Shown: positions 18,383 to 27,097 of the stretch, in pieces
How the letters are laid out: each line of letters starts with the position of its first letter
How positions within the stretch are numbered: position 1 is the stretch's first letter
Assembly: GCA_041398745.1 (NCBI GenBank)
Contig: JAWKUB010000002.1
Coordinates: forward strand, 1,054,001-1,118,000
Direction of reading: 5' to 3'
Length of the DNA: 64,000 nt
Origin: JACKHO01 sp041398745
GTDB taxonomy: Bacteria; Planctomycetota; Planctomycetia; Planctomycetales; Planctomycetaceae
Program-made: the position numbers and the translations under genes
The notes under the pieces: model-generated
What the model was told of the DNA's origin: nothing
What the model saw: the letters and a program-made list of their open reading frames with translations, nothing else
The model's database searches: none

Positions 18383-19302
18383 ACGCAAACAGACATCCTT
18401 TGAAGAGGTGCCTCGCATTGAATGCGCGGCGTGGATTTACGCTCATCGAACTCGTGGTCGTTATTGCGGTGATGGCAATTCTGCTCGCCTTGATGTTGCC
18501 AGCCGTTCAATACGCCCGAGAGAGTGCGCGCACGACAGAATGCAAGAACAAAATGCGGCAACTTGGCCTTGGATTTCACTCATTCGAAGAAATGCATGGA
18601 GTGTTTCCTCGCAATACTGTGCGGCCACGCGGAACAACGGAAATTGACGCCGAACCGGAAGGCAATTTGTGGCACTGGCATAGCGGAACATATGAGTCCT
18701 GGTGCCGCGAAATTTTGCCTTTCGTAGAGGTGCCTGTGGCACGAGTACAAGACGCAGTACCCATTCTGGGATGTCCGTCCGATCCACGCGGAACAAACTA
18801 CCGCGTTCCCGACTATGGGTTCACTTGGTACGTCGGTGTGTATTCAAATCCGAACGAGTTCAACAATGGCATGATCGTCGATGATTCCGACATGAAGACC
18901 AAATTCACTGTTTCGCTGGATCGAGTCACGGACGGAACATCCACCACCATTCTGCTTGCCGAGCGGCCTCCCTCGGAAGACGGTCACAAAGGATGGTGGG
19001 ATTCTCGCTGCTGTCCAGAGGATACAATGTCACCCATAGTCGGCGAACGAAAGCCTTACAGCTCTGGACGCCACGGACAAAAGTGCCCGGACACTGCCTA
19101 TTACGGCCCAGATGATTACAAGAACCGTTGTGCATTCAACCGCATTTGGTCGTACCACCGAGGCGGAGGCCTGTTCTGCATGGCAGATGGCAGTGTCCGC
19201 ATGATTAATTACGACGTCGCCGAGCAGTCCATTGGCTCGGAGACAATTCTCGAAGCGCTCGCTTCACGAAATGGAAGCGAAGTCGTTCCGAACAACTTCT
19301 AG
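18379..19302 (+). CDS. DUF1559 protein with type IV pilin-like N-terminus
   Basis: The 307-residue product has a prepilin cleavage and methylation motif (RRGFTLIELVVVIAVMAILL) followed by 'LPAVQYARESARTTECKNKMRQLGLGFHSFEEMHGVFP', the standard start of DUF1559 proteins. The C-terminal signature 'YHRGGGLFCMADGSVRMI' is also present. It is presumably exported through a pseudopilin pathway; the family's function is unknown. Its ATG overlaps the kinase stop in an ATGA arrangement, making it the third gene of a coupled cluster with the sigma factor and kinase. The Tad genes at 3.4-6.9 kb are a different assembly class. Confidence 0.9.
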   Translation: MNANRHPLKRCLALNARRGFTLIELVVVIAVMAILLALMLPAVQYARESARTTECKNKMRQLGLGFHSFEEMHGVFPRNTVRPRGTTEIDAEPEGNLWHWHSGTYESWCREILPFVEVPVARVQDAVPILGCPSDPRGTNYRVPDYGFTWYVGVYSNPNEFNNGMIVDDSDMKTKFTVSLDRVTDGTSTTILLAERPPSEDGHKGWWDSRCCPEDTMSPIVGERKPYSSGRHGQKCPDTAYYGPDDYKNRCAFNRIWSYHRGGGLFCMADGSVRMINYDVAEQSIGSETILEALASRNGSEVVPNNF

Positions 19303-19627
19303 TTGTTCAGCAAGGGAGCTGTATGAGGAATTGAAGGCGTCAACCTGACGCGACTTCTGCGGTCGCGGTACGTACCTGCCTGGATTCTTCACTGGAGGGC
19401 TGAACAAGGTGTTTTGTCGGTTGGCAGGTTTTTGGTGATCATTAAGCAATGCGGCATTTCCCTTTTATTCGCCGCAGAGGCGAACGTCATCACTCATTAT
19501 GGGTGATGACGTCTCGTCCTCCGAATCACGTCGAATCAGCCACGTTTTTTGAGTAGCGAATTCACATCCTGGTCATTGGACAAAGGTGTCTGGTGGCTAT
19601 CTCACATCTGTTCAGGAGTAGTTTTCA
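19303..19627. other. Intergenic region with perfect hairpin
   Basis: This 325-base gap has no gene. ACGTCATCAC (19484-19493) pairs perfectly with GTGATGACGT (19503-19512) around a 9-base loop. It may be the terminator of the sigma/kinase/DUF1559 cluster or a leader of the small gene downstream. Confidence 0.4.
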
Positions 19628-20011
19628 ATGAGTCGAGTGTTGTTTCAATTTGCTGTTGGTCAGGCCTGGCGTATGCTCGCGGTTGCCGTCGCACTCAGTT
19701 TTGGCATGGTGTCTTCCAGCACCGCTAAGGAAGTCCCGAATCCGGTTGGCCCGTATACCCTAATAACCAATCAGGTTCATGACCGGGGCGACCAGACTGG
19801 TCTTCACGCTGGTTCCGTGACCGTCCGCTGGTATCCAGAGAGCGGAACCCTGTTGTTCGACTCAGCGGAAGAAGTGAACGGCTGGATTGCCGAAGTAAAA
19901 CAGAGCGGCGGAACCAGTGGCGGCAATCGAGTAGTGGTTGTATTCGATCAACCCGAGTTGGGCGGTAGCGTCAAATTCATGATGGAGCCCGGCAAACTGG
20001 ACATCAGATAG
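19628..20011 (+). CDS. Small secreted protein, unrecognised
   Basis: I do not recognise this 127-residue protein. It has a good Sec signal (WRMLAVAVALSFGMVSSSTAKEV) and AGGAG nine bases before the ATG. The mature part is about 95 residues, beta-rich ('TGLHAGSVTVRWYPESGTLLFDSAEEVNGWIAEVKQ', 'NRVVVVFDQPELGGSVKFMM') and lacks cysteine. A strong ribosome-binding site and leader support a real gene. It is convergent with the PTPS-like gene. Confidence 0.65.
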   Translation: MSRVLFQFAVGQAWRMLAVAVALSFGMVSSSTAKEVPNPVGPYTLITNQVHDRGDQTGLHAGSVTVRWYPESGTLLFDSAEEVNGWIAEVKQSGGTSGGNRVVVVFDQPELGGSVKFMMEPGKLDIR

Positions 20012-20095
20012 TCGTCAGCCAGCCCGGCGGACGCCATTACTCAATCGCAGTGGTGGCGTTTCGCCTTTTTGAGACTACTGAAGTCCATCCATCGT

Positions 20096-20497
20096 CTAAC
20101 CCCGATATGTCGCCCACGACCTTGGAGTTTCCCACAGTGACACTTCCACAACCGGGAAGCCGCATACCTGGGCGCGGTTGTAGATGAGGCGGGCGATGTT
20201 TTCGGCGGTGGGGTTACTGTCGATGAGGAACATTGGTTCGCCGGACTCGCGGAGCATGGGGACGACCGGGTCGTCGTGGCAGAGAATCATGCGGTGGTCG
20301 AGTTCCTCTTCGATCCACGTTTTCAGGTGAATCTTGATGTCGGTGAAATCGACCAGCATGCCCCGCTCATCGAGTCCTTCCCCTTCCAGTACAATGACGG
20401 CCCGTGCATTGTGGCCGTGCAAGTGCCGACACTTGCCGGAGTAATTCAGCAAGCGGTGGCCGTAACAGAATTCGATTTCCTGTGAAACGCGAAACAC
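20096..20497 (-). CDS. 6-pyruvoyl-tetrahydropterin synthase / QueD family
   Basis: This small zinc enzyme of the tunnelling fold acts on dihydroneopterin triphosphate or related pterins. The 133-residue protein has the first zinc histidine in 'IEFCYGHRLLNYSG', the Cys and zinc histidines in 'KCRHLHGHNARAVI', 'GMLVDFTDIK', the catalytic-region 'LDHRMILCHDDPVV' and the C-terminal Glu in 'VVEVSLWETPRSWATY'. It could be QueD (queuosine pathway) or PTPS. No other queuosine gene is in the window, so the pathway stays open. Confidence 0.85.
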   Translation of the reverse strand: MFRVSQEIEFCYGHRLLNYSGKCRHLHGHNARAVIVLEGEGLDERGMLVDFTDIKIHLKTWIEEELDHRMILCHDDPVVPMLRESGEPMFLIDSNPTAENIARLIYNRAQVCGFPVVEVSLWETPRSWATYRG

Positions 20498-20621
20498 GGG
20501 GAGTTCCGATGAGGGCTAGGATGTCTTGAAGAAGGGAATCTCTTCGCGGTTCAGTTGAGATGGTTGAATGTGGCTGCGCCACGGTTGAGATAGTTGAGGC
20601 AACCGTGACAACACGAGCTTG

Positions 20622-21650
20622 CTACTCGGCTGGAGTGGCAAGCGATTCGTCAGCGTCGGCATCGGCTTTGGTGTACAACTTGGTTTCCAGCAGCACGTGG
20701 GACTCGAATCCTTCGCCGTTGAAATACTTCGCAATGTTCTCGGCAGTCATTTTTCCCATGACGTCAGGGAACTGGATAGGGTCGGCGTAAATCTTCCCTT
20801 CCTTGATGGCGACTTTCCCTTCATTTTGACCATCAAAGCCAATGAGGGTGACCTGATCGGTTTTCTTATTCTGGTCAAGTGCCTGCCAGGCTCCGAGGGC
20901 CGAGGGATCGTTAATCGCGAAAATGCCGCGAATGTTGGGATGCTGCTGCAGCGAGTCGTTTGTCGCTTTAAAGCCGGGATCACGCAAACCACCGCAGGGA
21001 AGTTCGGCCACGATTTTGATTTTGCTTCCTTCTTCAGCAGTCTCGTTATGCTCGTCAATGACGTGCTTAAAACCATTGACGCGCAAGACACAAGAATTCT
21101 TTTCGGGCAGTGCCAGGATGAGCACCTCACCCCCTTCCGAGCCGAGCGCTTCAATCATCGCCTTTCCGGCGAGTTGTCCACCCTGGAAGTTGTCGGTGCC
21201 GACGTGGCCGGCGATTTCAATTCCTTCGGCCTCGCACTCGAGGTCACACGTGAACACCGGAATCCCTGCGGCATTGGCCTTTTTAATGACATCGCCAATG
21301 GCAATACGATCCACAGGATTCAGCACAATTGCGGACACACCTTGCTGAATGTAGCTGTCGATATGTTTGGCCTGGTTCTCCAACTTGTCGTCAGCGTCGT
21401 TCACAACGACAGTGAAGCCGTGCGCTTCCGCTTCCTTGGTCAACTCTTCGGCAATAATGGAGAAGAACGGATTCTTCAGCGTCATTGCCGAGTAGCCAAT
21501 GGTTCCATGTGCGCCGACTTGGCCTCCCGTCGCATCAGGGTCAGGAGAATTGCCAGGCTGCACAACTTCCAAATCATCGGAGCCTCCGCAGCCTATTGCG
21601 AAGGCGACGACTCCAATTCCCAGCGTGAGCAGCAAACGACGTGCAATCAT
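20622..21650 (-). CDS. Sugar-binding lipoprotein of the RbsB type
   Basis: This is a periplasmic-binding protein of the ribose/galactose class. I chose the ATG at 21650 (MIARRLLLTLGIGVVAF) because AGGA lies 7 bases before it. The lipobox is FAIGC, so it should be a membrane-anchored lipoprotein. The core shows 'IGYSAMTLKNPFFSIIAEELTKEAEAHGF', 'HIDSYIQQGVSAIVLNPVD', 'GHVGTDNFQGGQLAGKAMIEAL', 'GIFAINDPSALGAWQAL' and 'VTLIGFDGQNEGKVAIKEG'. No ABC permease or ATPase gene is adjacent, so it may serve a transporter elsewhere or act as a sensor. glgC lies upstream on the same strand. Confidence 0.87.
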   Translation of the reverse strand: MIARRLLLTLGIGVVAFAIGCGGSDDLEVVQPGNSPDPDATGGQVGAHGTIGYSAMTLKNPFFSIIAEELTKEAEAHGFTVVVNDADDKLENQAKHIDSYIQQGVSAIVLNPVDRIAIGDVIKKANAAGIPVFTCDLECEAEGIEIAGHVGTDNFQGGQLAGKAMIEALGSEGGEVLILALPEKNSCVLRVNGFKHVIDEHNETAEEGSKIKIVAELPCGGLRDPGFKATNDSLQQHPNIRGIFAINDPSALGAWQALDQNKKTDQVTLIGFDGQNEGKVAIKEGKIYADPIQFPDVMGKMTAENIAKYFNGEGFESHVLLETKLYTKADADADESLATPAE

Positions 21651-21767
21651 GTGAATTCCTGCCATGAACATCTGAATGACGACCTGTTGCGACCGCCGAG
21701 ACGTCCATCGTACGCGATTGGTCGTGTAGAGCAACCGACGGTGGCAGATTCGAATGATTCAACTGGC

Positions 21768-23015
21768 TTAAGTCGGATTGCGCACGGTCATGCCCTTGGG
21801 AACAACAGTAATGCCGGACGGAGTCACGGTCAGCTTACGCGCCCGGTCAAGTTCTGGATCGAAGCCTATTTGCATGCCGTCCGGAATCGTGGCGAATTTG
21901 TCGACAATTGTCCTGTGAATTGACGCGTTCTGGCCTACGTTGACACCCTCGAAGAAGACACTTTCGTCGGCCTTCGCATGACTCAGGAAGTGACAGTTTT
22001 GTGAGACAATACAGCGGTTTACGGCGGCGCCACTGAGAATCGTACCGCCGCACACAATGCTGTCGAGGGCATGCCCCACACGTGGCGGTGTGCTGTCGAA
22101 ATCGGCAAATACAAACTTGGGTGGCGGAAGCTGCGGCTGATGGCTGTAAATGGGCCATGTCTTGTCGTACAGGTTGAGTTTGGGCTCCACGGCAACCAGA
22201 TCCATATTCGCCTCAAAGTACGAATCAATGGTTCCCACATCACGCCAGTAAGGAGTGGCTGCGGAGTTGCGATCTTCAAACGGATACGCCATGACCCCAT
22301 GTGTTTGAATGAGCTGCGGAATGAGGTCTTTCCCAAAATCATGCGAAGAGCTCGACTTCACAGCGTCATCACACAACATTCCCAATAGAAGTTTCGTCCG
22401 GAATACGTAAATCCCCATTGAGGCAAGACATAGATCGGAGTTGCCGGGCATGGGAAATGGTTGCTCAGGTTTTTCTTCGAACCGTTTTACGTGGCGCTCA
22501 TCGTCGATTTCCATAACGCCGAACCGTCGACCTTCCTCGATTGGCACGGGAATGCAGCCAATTGTGCAGTCGGCACCACTTTCGACATGCTGATGCACCA
22601 TGGGGGCGTAATTCATTTTGTAAATATGGTCGCCAGCCAAAATCAGCACGTTGTCAGATAATTGCTGTTCGAGAGTGTAAATGTTCTGGTAAACGGCGTC
22701 GGCTGTACCAGAAAACCATTGCTCCCCGACTCTTTGCTCCGGGTGCAATACCTCTACAAACTCACCCAATTCCCGAGACAAGTGGCTCCAAGCCTTGCCG
22801 ACATGTCGGTTGAGACTGGCGGCTTTGTACTGAGAGATGACGTAAATCCTTCGCAGGCCGCTGTTGATGGCATTCGAAAGCGGAAAATCAATGAGTCGAA
22901 AAATTCCGCCGAAGGGAACAGCGGGTTTAGCCCGCTCGCTCGTTAGTGGGGAAAGTCGCGTTCCCTGCCCCCCAGCCAGAATTAGGGTAAGCGTATTTCG
23001 AATCGCCGCATCCAT
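21768..23015 (-). CDS. glgC: Glucose-1-phosphate adenylyltransferase
   Basis: GlgC makes ADP-glucose from glucose 1-phosphate and ATP for glycogen synthesis. The 415-residue protein has the nucleotidyltransferase start 'LTLILAGGQGTRLSPLTSERAKPAVPFGGIFRLIDF', the catalytic loop 'VLILAGDHIYKMNYAPMV', the sugar-binding 'RFEEKPEQP' and 'YWRDVGTIDSYFEANMDLV', and a C-terminal left-handed beta-helix ('IVCGGTILSGAAVNRCIVSQNCHF'). It has full length and lies 117 bases upstream of the sugar-binding lipoprotein on the same strand, which suggests a carbohydrate-storage context. Confidence 0.95.
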   Translation of the reverse strand: MDAAIRNTLTLILAGGQGTRLSPLTSERAKPAVPFGGIFRLIDFPLSNAINSGLRRIYVISQYKAASLNRHVGKAWSHLSRELGEFVEVLHPEQRVGEQWFSGTADAVYQNIYTLEQQLSDNVLILAGDHIYKMNYAPMVHQHVESGADCTIGCIPVPIEEGRRFGVMEIDDERHVKRFEEKPEQPFPMPGNSDLCLASMGIYVFRTKLLLGMLCDDAVKSSSSHDFGKDLIPQLIQTHGVMAYPFEDRNSAATPYWRDVGTIDSYFEANMDLVAVEPKLNLYDKTWPIYSHQPQLPPPKFVFADFDSTPPRVGHALDSIVCGGTILSGAAVNRCIVSQNCHFLSHAKADESVFFEGVNVGQNASIHRTIVDKFATIPDGMQIGFDPELDRARKLTVTPSGITVVPKGMTVRNPT

Positions 23016-23224
23016 GACATGTGTCCATGCGTTTCAAATTGCGGAACAGAATCTGTACTCTCCGCTGGCGTACTCGTCTTGATAACGAGTTTCGCCAGCA
23101 ACGTAAACAGATCAAAGCCTGTTGATTCGTTTTTGCGATCAACTCTACTCGGTGAGTAGCATCAGGTGTGCCGCAGAGCGATGTTCTGAGGCAAAAGAAT
23201 TAAAATTCAATGGAAGGTAATCGG

Positions 23225-24841
23225 ATGTCAGTGGAAGATGGCGGCCCAGGTCAGCAAGTTGCGCGGTTCCAAAACGAACCGCTCACCGATTTCAGTAAAG
23301 CCGAGAATCGTACCGCCATGGAAACGGCGCTCAAAGAAGTTCGCATGGGATTCGGGGGCGACTATCCTCTCATCATCAACGGGAAGCTGGTGGAAACACG
23401 TTCGCGAATAACCTCGCGAAACCCTTCCAAGCCAAAGGAGATCATTGGCACGATTTCATGTGCGACGGCTGATCATGTCGACAGTGCCGTTGAGGCCGCG
23501 CGGCGTGCCTGGGAGCAGTGGCGCAAGGTACCGGTCGACCATCGTGCCGAGTATCTGCATTTGATTGCCGACGGCATGCGTAGCCGTCGCTTCGAGTTGG
23601 CCGCCTGGATGGTCTTCGAATGTGGCAAGCCTTGGGAAGAAGCCGACGCCGATGTCGCTGAAGCCATTGACTTCTGTATGTATTACGCGGCCTGCATTCG
23701 CGAACTGACCAAGTCGCTGCACTGTGATTTTCTCGGCGAAGAAAACAGCGTGTGGTATCGCTCGCGCGGTGTGGCTGCCGTCATTGCACCCTGGAATTTT
23801 CCATTGGCCATTCTTACTGGCATGACGGTCGCAGCCCTCGTCACAGGGAACACTGTGGTTATGAAACCGGCCGAGCAGTCGCCGGTTGTGGCAGCAATTC
23901 TCATGGACATCATCCAGGAAGCTGGCCTGCCGAATGGAGCGGTCAACTACCTGCCCGGGATTGGTTCCGAGGTCGGCCCCCCACTCGTTGGTCATCCAGG
24001 GGTCAATTTGATCGCCTTCACTGGATCTCGTGAGGTTGGGCTGGAAATCAATCGCCGCGCTGCGGAGACGGTTTCGGACGAGTTTGGTGTCAAGAAAGTC
24101 ATCGCCGAAATGGGCGGGAAGAACGCCATTATCGTCGATGAAGATGCCGACCTCGACGAAGCGATTCAGGGAATTCTGAAGAGTGCCTTCGGCTACGCGG
24201 GCCAGAAGTGTTCCGCCTGCTCCCGCGTCATTGTGCTCAAGTCTGTCGAAGAGGCCCTGTTGCAGAGACTGAAAGCTGCAGCGGAAAGTCTCAAAGTTGG
24301 CCCGGCGGAAAATCCAGCAGTCGACTTGGGTCCAGTCATTGATGAAGAGTCGCTCGAACGCATTCGGGATTACATCGCCATTGGAAACGAAGAAGCCACG
24401 CCGCTGGTCGCCGTGGAGCCGGACGACAATGGAGATAAGGGGTACTTCGTCGGCCCACATATCTTTACGGGGGTCGATCCGGAATCGCGTCTGGCACTGC
24501 ACGAAATCTTTGGCCCGGTGCTGTGTGTGCTGACTGCCCGCAACCTGGATCATGCCTTCACATTGGCCAATGAAACCGACTATGCACTTACGGGCGGGGT
24601 CTACAGTCGCTCACCTGTGACACTGCAGCGCGCCCGTGAGGAGTTTCTGGTGGGGAACCTGTATCTCAACCGTGGCATTACCGGTGCAGTCGTACAGCGA
24701 CAACCATTTGGGGGATTTGCCTTCTCAGGAATTGGAACGAAAGCCGGCGGCCCCGATTACCTGCTACAGTTTCTTCTGCCCGTGACGATCACGGAGAACA
24801 CATCACGGCGAGGCTTTGCGCCAGCGACGAAAGAGTCCTGA
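23225..24841 (+). CDS. Delta-1-pyrroline-5-carboxylate dehydrogenase
   Basis: This enzyme oxidises glutamate semialdehyde (P5C) to glutamate with NAD+, the second step of proline catabolism. I prefer the ATG at 23225, with AAGG nine bases upstream; 23210 is five codons earlier. The ALDH landmarks are 'VAAVIAPWNFPLAILTGM', 'TGNTVVMKPAEQSPV', 'AFTGSREVGLEINRRA', the catalytic Glu in 'VIAEMGGKNAIIVDEDADLDEA' and the catalytic Cys in 'GYAGQKCSACSRVIVL'. The P5CDH-like N-terminus ('DYPLIINGKLVETRSRITSRNPSKP') supports the subfamily. No proline dehydrogenase domain is fused or adjacent. Confidence 0.9.
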   Translation: MSVEDGGPGQQVARFQNEPLTDFSKAENRTAMETALKEVRMGFGGDYPLIINGKLVETRSRITSRNPSKPKEIIGTISCATADHVDSAVEAARRAWEQWRKVPVDHRAEYLHLIADGMRSRRFELAAWMVFECGKPWEEADADVAEAIDFCMYYAACIRELTKSLHCDFLGEENSVWYRSRGVAAVIAPWNFPLAILTGMTVAALVTGNTVVMKPAEQSPVVAAILMDIIQEAGLPNGAVNYLPGIGSEVGPPLVGHPGVNLIAFTGSREVGLEINRRAAETVSDEFGVKKVIAEMGGKNAIIVDEDADLDEAIQGILKSAFGYAGQKCSACSRVIVLKSVEEALLQRLKAAAESLKVGPAENPAVDLGPVIDEESLERIRDYIAIGNEEATPLVAVEPDDNGDKGYFVGPHIFTGVDPESRLALHEIFGPVLCVLTARNLDHAFTLANETDYALTGGVYSRSPVTLQRAREEFLVGNLYLNRGITGAVVQRQPFGGFAFSGIGTKAGGPDYLLQFLLPVTITENTSRRGFAPATKES

Positions 24842-24882
24842 GCCCCGACCTGCTGGATTCGAATCCACCTGTTGATAACACC

Positions 24883-25422
24883 ATGTCTCGAATTTTTCTT
24901 ACGCTCGCTATTTTCAGCAACGTGCTGCTGGCCTGCACGGCCTTCCTGGGATGGAGCATTGAAGATGCCGCATCCCTCTCGGACGCGGCCCGGAACCAGG
25001 TCGGCGCGCACATGCTCATCGCCCTGGCCGCCGCGATTATTGCCATGCTCGTCCATGCCGTAGTCCTCACATACTTCATGGGGACAGGCCGCTGGATTGA
25101 AGAAACCAGCGCTGCTTACAAACTGGCTGAAGACTCACGCCGCGAGAACATACAACTGAAGTATCGAGTCATTCCGGGACTCGTCACGTGCCTGATTTTA
25201 ATTATCGTCACAGGAGCCTTTGGAGCAATTTCCGACCCCGCTTCCAACGCCTCGATGAAAAACTCAGCAGCCATCCATTCCCTGCTCGCCATCACCACGT
25301 TATTGGCCAACGTGTTCGTCAGTATCCAGGAATGGGGCCACATCAACCGCAACACGCAAATCGTCGACGACATCATCACCGAGGTCCGCCGCATTCGTGA
25401 GGAAAATGGGCTGGAGAATTAG
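24883..25422 (+). CDS. Small membrane protein, unrecognised
   Basis: This 179-residue protein has about four predicted membrane segments: MSRIFLTLAIFSNVLLACTA, AHMLIALAAAIIAMLVHAVV, VIPGLVTCLILIIVTGAFGA and AIHSLLAITTLLANVFVSIQ. A charged C-terminal helix follows (QIVDDIITEVRRIREENG). It starts 41 bases after the P5C dehydrogenase, so cotranscription is likely. No catalytic motif is seen and I do not know its function. Confidence 0.75.
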   Translation: MSRIFLTLAIFSNVLLACTAFLGWSIEDAASLSDAARNQVGAHMLIALAAAIIAMLVHAVVLTYFMGTGRWIEETSAAYKLAEDSRRENIQLKYRVIPGLVTCLILIIVTGAFGAISDPASNASMKNSAAIHSLLAITTLLANVFVSIQEWGHINRNTQIVDDIITEVRRIREENGLEN

Positions 25423-25470
25423 GTTGGGGGGCATTGGCTGTAGCCCAATATGGTGGCCTGATCCCCCTGC

Positions 25471-25542
25471 TCATGTGGTCGATTCTGCGAGCATGAGACA
25501 CCACTCTACAACGGCTCGAACAGCATCATCAGGTGATCGAAC
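25471..25542 (-). pseudogene. 3' part of a gene split by the IS3-like element
   Basis: Joining this stretch to the open frame at 26831-27097, with the insertion and one copy of its AAC duplication removed, gives '...LEYLPQGLTVRSPDDAVRAVVEWCLMLAESTT' and then a stop at 25471-25473. The restored tail looks like an amphipathic helix. The family is not recognised. Confidence 0.5.
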
Positions 25543-26830
25543 TGGACTTACCCACGAATAGTGGGCGCTCGCTGGAGGGTGTAGACTCTCTGGAGAGGAG
25601 CGAACAAGATGAGCAAGAAAACGTCCAGATCAGCAGCAGGGCCAGGCAGTCCACGTCGTCGGCACACGGCTGAGTTCAAGCAGCAGGCGGTGCAGATGGT
25701 GACGCAGCAGGGCCTCAGCCTGGCTGAGGTGGCGCGTCGGTTGGGAGTCCATGAGAACCTGCTGCGGAACTCGGAAGAAGTCCTTCGAGAAGCACGGCAC
25801 GTCGTTATCGTCCTGAGCTCAGCCATCAGCCCTGGAAGCGGAACTGATGCGTCTGCGGGCCGAGAACGAGCGGTCATGAATGGAGCGGGACATTTTAAAA
25901 AGCCACTATGTTCTTCGCGAAGGAGTCGCGATGAAATACGCCTTCATCCAGGAGCATCGGAGAAACCGGGCTGATCGTTGTACAGCGCCGTGCTGCTGGA
26001 GGTATCGCGGAGCGGGTTCTATGCCTGGCGAAGCGCCTCGAGCGCACGAGACCAGCGTCGGCAGGAGTTAACTGAGCGATAAAGCACGACTCATCAGCGT
26101 CCGCATCATGACACTTACGGAGCCCCCGAGTGCATCAGGAACTGATTGCCTCAAGGTCATGTCCGTAACCGCAAAACCGTGGCGAAATGCATGCAGGCTG
26201 CGGGGATTCAGGCGAATATTTGCGAAACGGGTTCAAAGTCACAACCACCACCCGCTCACCATCATCCCGGTTGGGAAATGGAGAACATTGTGGGACCGGA
26301 ACTTTTCACCGTCAATGAAGAACCAGACCTGGGGTGGTTGACATCATTTATATTCCGACTGCTGAAGGCTGGCTGTATCTGGCCGCTGTCGAGGATCTGT
26401 ATTCCCGGAAGATCGTGGGCTGGTCAATGTCCGAGCAGATCGACAGCCGGCTCGTCGTCGATGTTTTGGAGATGGCCGTTCAGCGAGAACTTGCCCGGAA
26501 CTGGACTCGTGGCCCATTCCGATCGAGGTGCAGTATGCCAGCGAACACTACCAGCAACTGCTGGCCAGGCAGGGCATCACCGCTCGGCGAGCTGAAAGCC
26601 AATTGCTGGGACAATGCGCCCATGGAATCGTTCTTCGCTACCCTGAAGAAAGAACTCGTACACCACGAGCATTACAAAACACGGGAACAGGCCAGTAAAG
26701 CCTGTTCGATTACATCGAAGTCTTCTATAACCGCGTCCGCCGACACTCAGCACTGGACTACCAGTCCCCGCTGAATTTCGAACAGGCCGCATAAACTTAA
26801 CCCAGCGCCCACTATTCGTGGGTAAGTCCA
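25543..26830 (+). mobile_element. IS3-family-like insertion sequence, 1,288 bp
   Basis: Perfect 27-bp terminal inverted repeats lie at 25543-25569 (TGGACTTACCCACGAATAGT...) and 26804-26830 (...ACTATTCGTGGGTAAGTCCA), with the TG...CA ends usual for IS3. A 3-bp direct duplication AAC flanks it (25540-25542 and 26831-26833), also typical of IS3. Inside are the two usual orfs, both disrupted. The element sits inside a minus-strand gene whose frame is restored by its removal. Confidence 0.92.
25609..26794 (+). pseudogene. Frameshifted IS3-type transposase (orfA and orfB)
   Basis: OrfA starts MSKKTSRSAAGPG and has the HTH 'HTAEFKQQAVQMVTQQGLSLAEVARRLGVHENLLRN' before the frame is lost near 25770. 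OrfB pieces appear in all three frames: 'MKYAFIQEHRRN', 'NRKTVAKCMQAAGIQANI', 'VDIIYIPTAEGWLYLAAVEDLYSRKIVGWSM' (first catalytic Asp region), 'GLVAHSDRG' (second Asp), 'CWDNAPMESFFATLKKEL' (catalytic Glu) and a C-terminal 'YNRVRRHSALDYQSPLNFEQAA' ending at 26794. At least six frame changes are needed to read it, so no active transposase can be made. Sequencing error is an alternative for some of the indels. Confidence 0.85.
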
Positions 26831-27097
26831 AACCGTAAGACCTTGCGGAAGGTATTCAAGGTTCTTCGGACGTTTTCTCGACGTGCCAGGAAATACAGAT
26901 CCCCACACCACAAATGTCTCCCGCCGTGCCTGAATTGAGAGTACCCCGTCCACTGAATCGACGTCAAAGCTGCCAAAAGATGGTCCGTCTTCCGTGAAGC
27001 AATATGTGAACTGACGACCACCGATCGTGACAGGAAATGGACCGTAGCCTTGGTATATGGGTGCATCCGATAGTTGGTGGCGGTGCTTCTCGCTCAG
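26831..27097 (-). pseudogene. 5' part of a gene split by the IS3-like element
   Basis: An open frame of 89 codons on the minus strand ends exactly at the insertion and continues in frame on the far side of the IS. It reads '...DAPIYQGYGPFPVTIGGRQFTYCFTEDGPSFGSFDVDSVDGVLSIQARRETFVVWGSVFPGTSRKRPKNLEYLPQGLTV'. No good start codon lies between the upstream stop (27098-27100) and the body, so the N-terminus may be lost or displaced by the repeats beside it. I do not recognise the family; a small beta-rich protein is all that can be said. An overlapping frame (from 27066) also crosses the junction but ends after ten more codons. Confidence 0.45.

Noticed and set aside
20619..21923. 434-codon plus-strand frame
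   Set aside because: It is antisense to the sugar-binding lipoprotein and the end of glgC, which match known families.
26812..27066. Alternative minus-strand frame starting with ATG across the IS junction
   Set aside because: It also reads through the restored junction but ends after ten codons; the other frame gives a longer, more protein-like tail. The choice remains uncertain.
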